From NCBI GenBank assembly GCA_964655065.1, contig CAZZLC010000003.1:62001-126000 (forward strand): a stretch of 64,000 nucleotides of DNA, written 5' to 3'. The position numbers and the translations under genes are program-made. Origin of the DNA: DRPG01 sp964655065. Its GTDB lineage: Bacteria; Myxococcota_A; UBA796; GCA-2862545. Each line of letters opens with the position of its first letter. Position 1 is the first letter of the stretch. This document shows positions 62,865 to 64,000 of this stretch, piece by piece. A model generated the notes under the pieces. The model was not told the origin of the DNA, ran no database searches, and saw only the letters and a list, made by a program, of their open reading frames with translations.

Positions 62865-63884
62865 CTACGGGTCCTCGCCGAGGAGGTTCTGGATCTCGGC
62901 CTCTGCCGCCTCGCGCAGCGCCCGCTCGGCCTCCATGCGCGCCTTCTCGCGGTCGATCGCGGCGAGGTCGCCCTCGAGCATCGCCGAGCTCGCCTCGCCC
63001 TCGGCGCTGATCCGGGCCGAGAGATCGGGCAGCACCTCGGCGATGAGGTACTGGCTCCGCTCGACGTAGTCACGGGTGGCGTGCATGGCGTCCTGAAGCT
63101 CGTCGAGCGACTCCTGGAGCTCCTGCACCACGATGGGCGCGTCGGCGAGCATGCCGAGCCCCTGGATGCGCCGCCCGGCCGCATTGACGGTGTGCGTGGC
63201 GGACAGCACGTACTGCGCCATCTCCTCGTGCAGCTGCAGCACGGTGTCCCGCAAGGCGCGGGCGGGCGGGATGTGCTGTCGGCACAGCCCCACCGCGGCC
63301 TTGAAGAGCTCCAGCGCGACCGCCTCGGTGCGACGATCGAACTCGAAGCGGTCGCGGCGACGGGCCTTCTCCTCGTCGGTGAGCGACGCGTCGGACTCGT
63401 TGTCCACGAGCGCCTCTTCGATCTCGAGGACCCGCTCTGCGGCAAGACGCTGGTTGTGGAGCGCCTCGCCGAGCTCCCGGTGCAGGCGGTCGACCTCCTG
63501 CTGAAGCTCCAGGGCACAGAGCTTGAGCTCGTCGGAGAACGCAGTAGCTTCCCGGAGCCGCACCGACACCGTCTCGTACTGGCGCATCAGGCCTTCGGCG
63601 ATCGAGCGCCGGGCGAGGGCCGAGCGGCGGGCGGTGAAGGGACGAACCAGTGACGCGAGGATGGAGGTGTCGGAGTCCTGTTGCTCCATGCGGTCGAGCT
63701 CACCGCGCTGGCGGCGGAGCGTGTTGAGCCCCGCGGAGAGCTCGGAGCCAATCTGCTTCTGCGTGTCGAGCAGCTCCGAGACCTGGGTCATCGCCCTGCG
63801 GTGGCGCTCCGCCACTTCCCGCTGCCTGCGCTGCAGCACGGCGTGCGAGAGTTGCTCTCCGAGATAACGACGTCGTTCGCTCAT
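62865..63884 (-). CDS. Coiled-coil protein of unknown function
   Basis: The 339-residue product is almost entirely helical with heptad-like Leu/Ala and charged residues (LSAGLNTLRRQRGELDRMEQ, LQQEVDRLHRELGEALHN, VVQELQESLDELQDAMHATR). No membrane segment. The C-terminal Glu/Ala-rich helix (MEAERALREAAEAEIQNLLG) may form a long coiled coil. GAGGT is 4 bases before the ATG. It is the first gene of the leftward unit. Structural or scaffold roles are possible. Confidence 0.75.
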   Translation of the reverse strand: MSERRRYLGEQLSHAVLQRRQREVAERHRRAMTQVSELLDTQKQIGSELSAGLNTLRRQRGELDRMEQQDSDTSILASLVRPFTARRSALARRSIAEGLMRQYETVSVRLREATAFSDELKLCALELQQEVDRLHRELGEALHNQRLAAERVLEIEEALVDNESDASLTDEEKARRRDRFEFDRRTEAVALELFKAAVGLCRQHIPPARALRDTVLQLHEEMAQYVLSATHTVNAAGRRIQGLGMLADAPIVVQELQESLDELQDAMHATRDYVERSQYLIAEVLPDLSARISAEGEASSAMLEGDLAAIDREKARMEAERALREAAEAEIQNLLGEDP

Positions 63885-63919
63885 CGACCTCGCCGGGACC
63901 TCATGGTACCAGCATCCCC

Positions 63920-64000
63920 ATGGCAGCAGCGTACTTCGTCGTGAACCCAGATGTGCGGACCGCGGTCGCGCCGCCGCCCGATTTGTACACGAACGAAGAT
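63920..64000 (+). CDS. Possible start of a rightward gene (partial)
   Basis: An open frame of 27 codons (MAAAYFVVNPDVRTAVAPPP) begins at ATG 63920 and runs off the window. There is no good ribosome site and no recognisable family, so the call is tentative. It would be divergent from the coiled-coil gene with 35 bases between. Confidence 0.4.
   Translation, partial: MAAAYFVVNPDVRTAVAPPPDLYTNED

Noticed and set aside
63983..63989. TTGTACA as another CarH operator
   Set aside because: It is a single copy without an 11-bp partner, lies in a possible coding frame at the window edge and is not near a carotenoid gene.

Overview
The window is a dense, high-GC (about 70% by eye) bacterial chromosome segment. 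It looks like Myxococcota or a related deltaproteobacterial lineage, probably a metagenome or draft assembly because it carries a 100-N scaffold gap. The evidence is indirect: many GTG starts, ATGA/GTGA stop-start overlaps, many lipoproteins, large Ser/Thr kinases fused to TPR or propeller domains, a B12-type CarH regulator beside carotenoid genes, and an imuAB pair preceded by a site resembling the Myxococcus LexA box. I see no insertion sequence, prophage, CRISPR array, tRNA or rRNA. No gap between genes exceeds 300 bases.

Layout. 1-9086: carotenoid locus in two divergent arms. The leftward arm is CrtC-type hydratase, family 2 glycosyltransferase, PlsC-type acyltransferase, CrtI/CrtD-type desaturase and a secreted protein running off the edge. 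The rightward arm is lycopene cyclase, polyprenyl diphosphate synthase, phytoene synthase and CarH. The two arms share a promoter region with CarH-like operators. The gene set predicts a monocyclic carotenoid glycoside fatty-acid ester. 9105-20608: amidase lipoprotein, kinase-ATPase-TPR protein, amidase, S9 peptidase, RdgB and M16 peptidase. 20648-28200: a leftward, mostly translationally coupled membrane operon (RDD, SpoIIM-like, membrane protein, DUF4129/DUF4350-like, MoxR, DUF58, Cys-rich lipoprotein). 28219-33646: a seven-bladed FG-GAP lipoprotein divergent from an ECF-like sigma factor that is coupled to a kinase carrying a zinc anti-sigma motif at one end and a membrane-anchored propeller at the other. 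33682-40534: RNA methyltransferase with a pseudouridine-synthase-like tail, hemerythrin (split by the false gap), two small exported proteins, a hypoxanthine phosphoribosyltransferase with a long extra domain, imuA/imuB and a small protein. 40639-42107: hydrolase and TetR regulator with a perfect palindromic operator. 42258-46468: NAD-linked formate dehydrogenase; its catalytic subunit contains an in-frame UGA followed by a textbook bacterial SECIS hairpin, so it is a selenoprotein. 46510-54578: M48-TerB protease, HtrA protease, thioredoxin, hemolysin III and small envelope proteins. 54744-60339: ThrRS without a TGS domain, convergent with cobalamin-dependent MetH. 60422-63884: a leftward four-gene operon (coiled-coil protein, unknown protein, RsmJ-like methyltransferase, PEGA protein), then the start of a possible rightward gene.

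Two genes depend on B12 (CarH, MetH) and one on selenium (formate dehydrogenase). The strongest observations are the selenocysteine formate dehydrogenase with its SECIS, the CarH promoter architecture, the sigma/zinc-anti-sigma-kinase-propeller pair, and the proof that the N gap is an assembly artefact (the same 55 bases on both sides).
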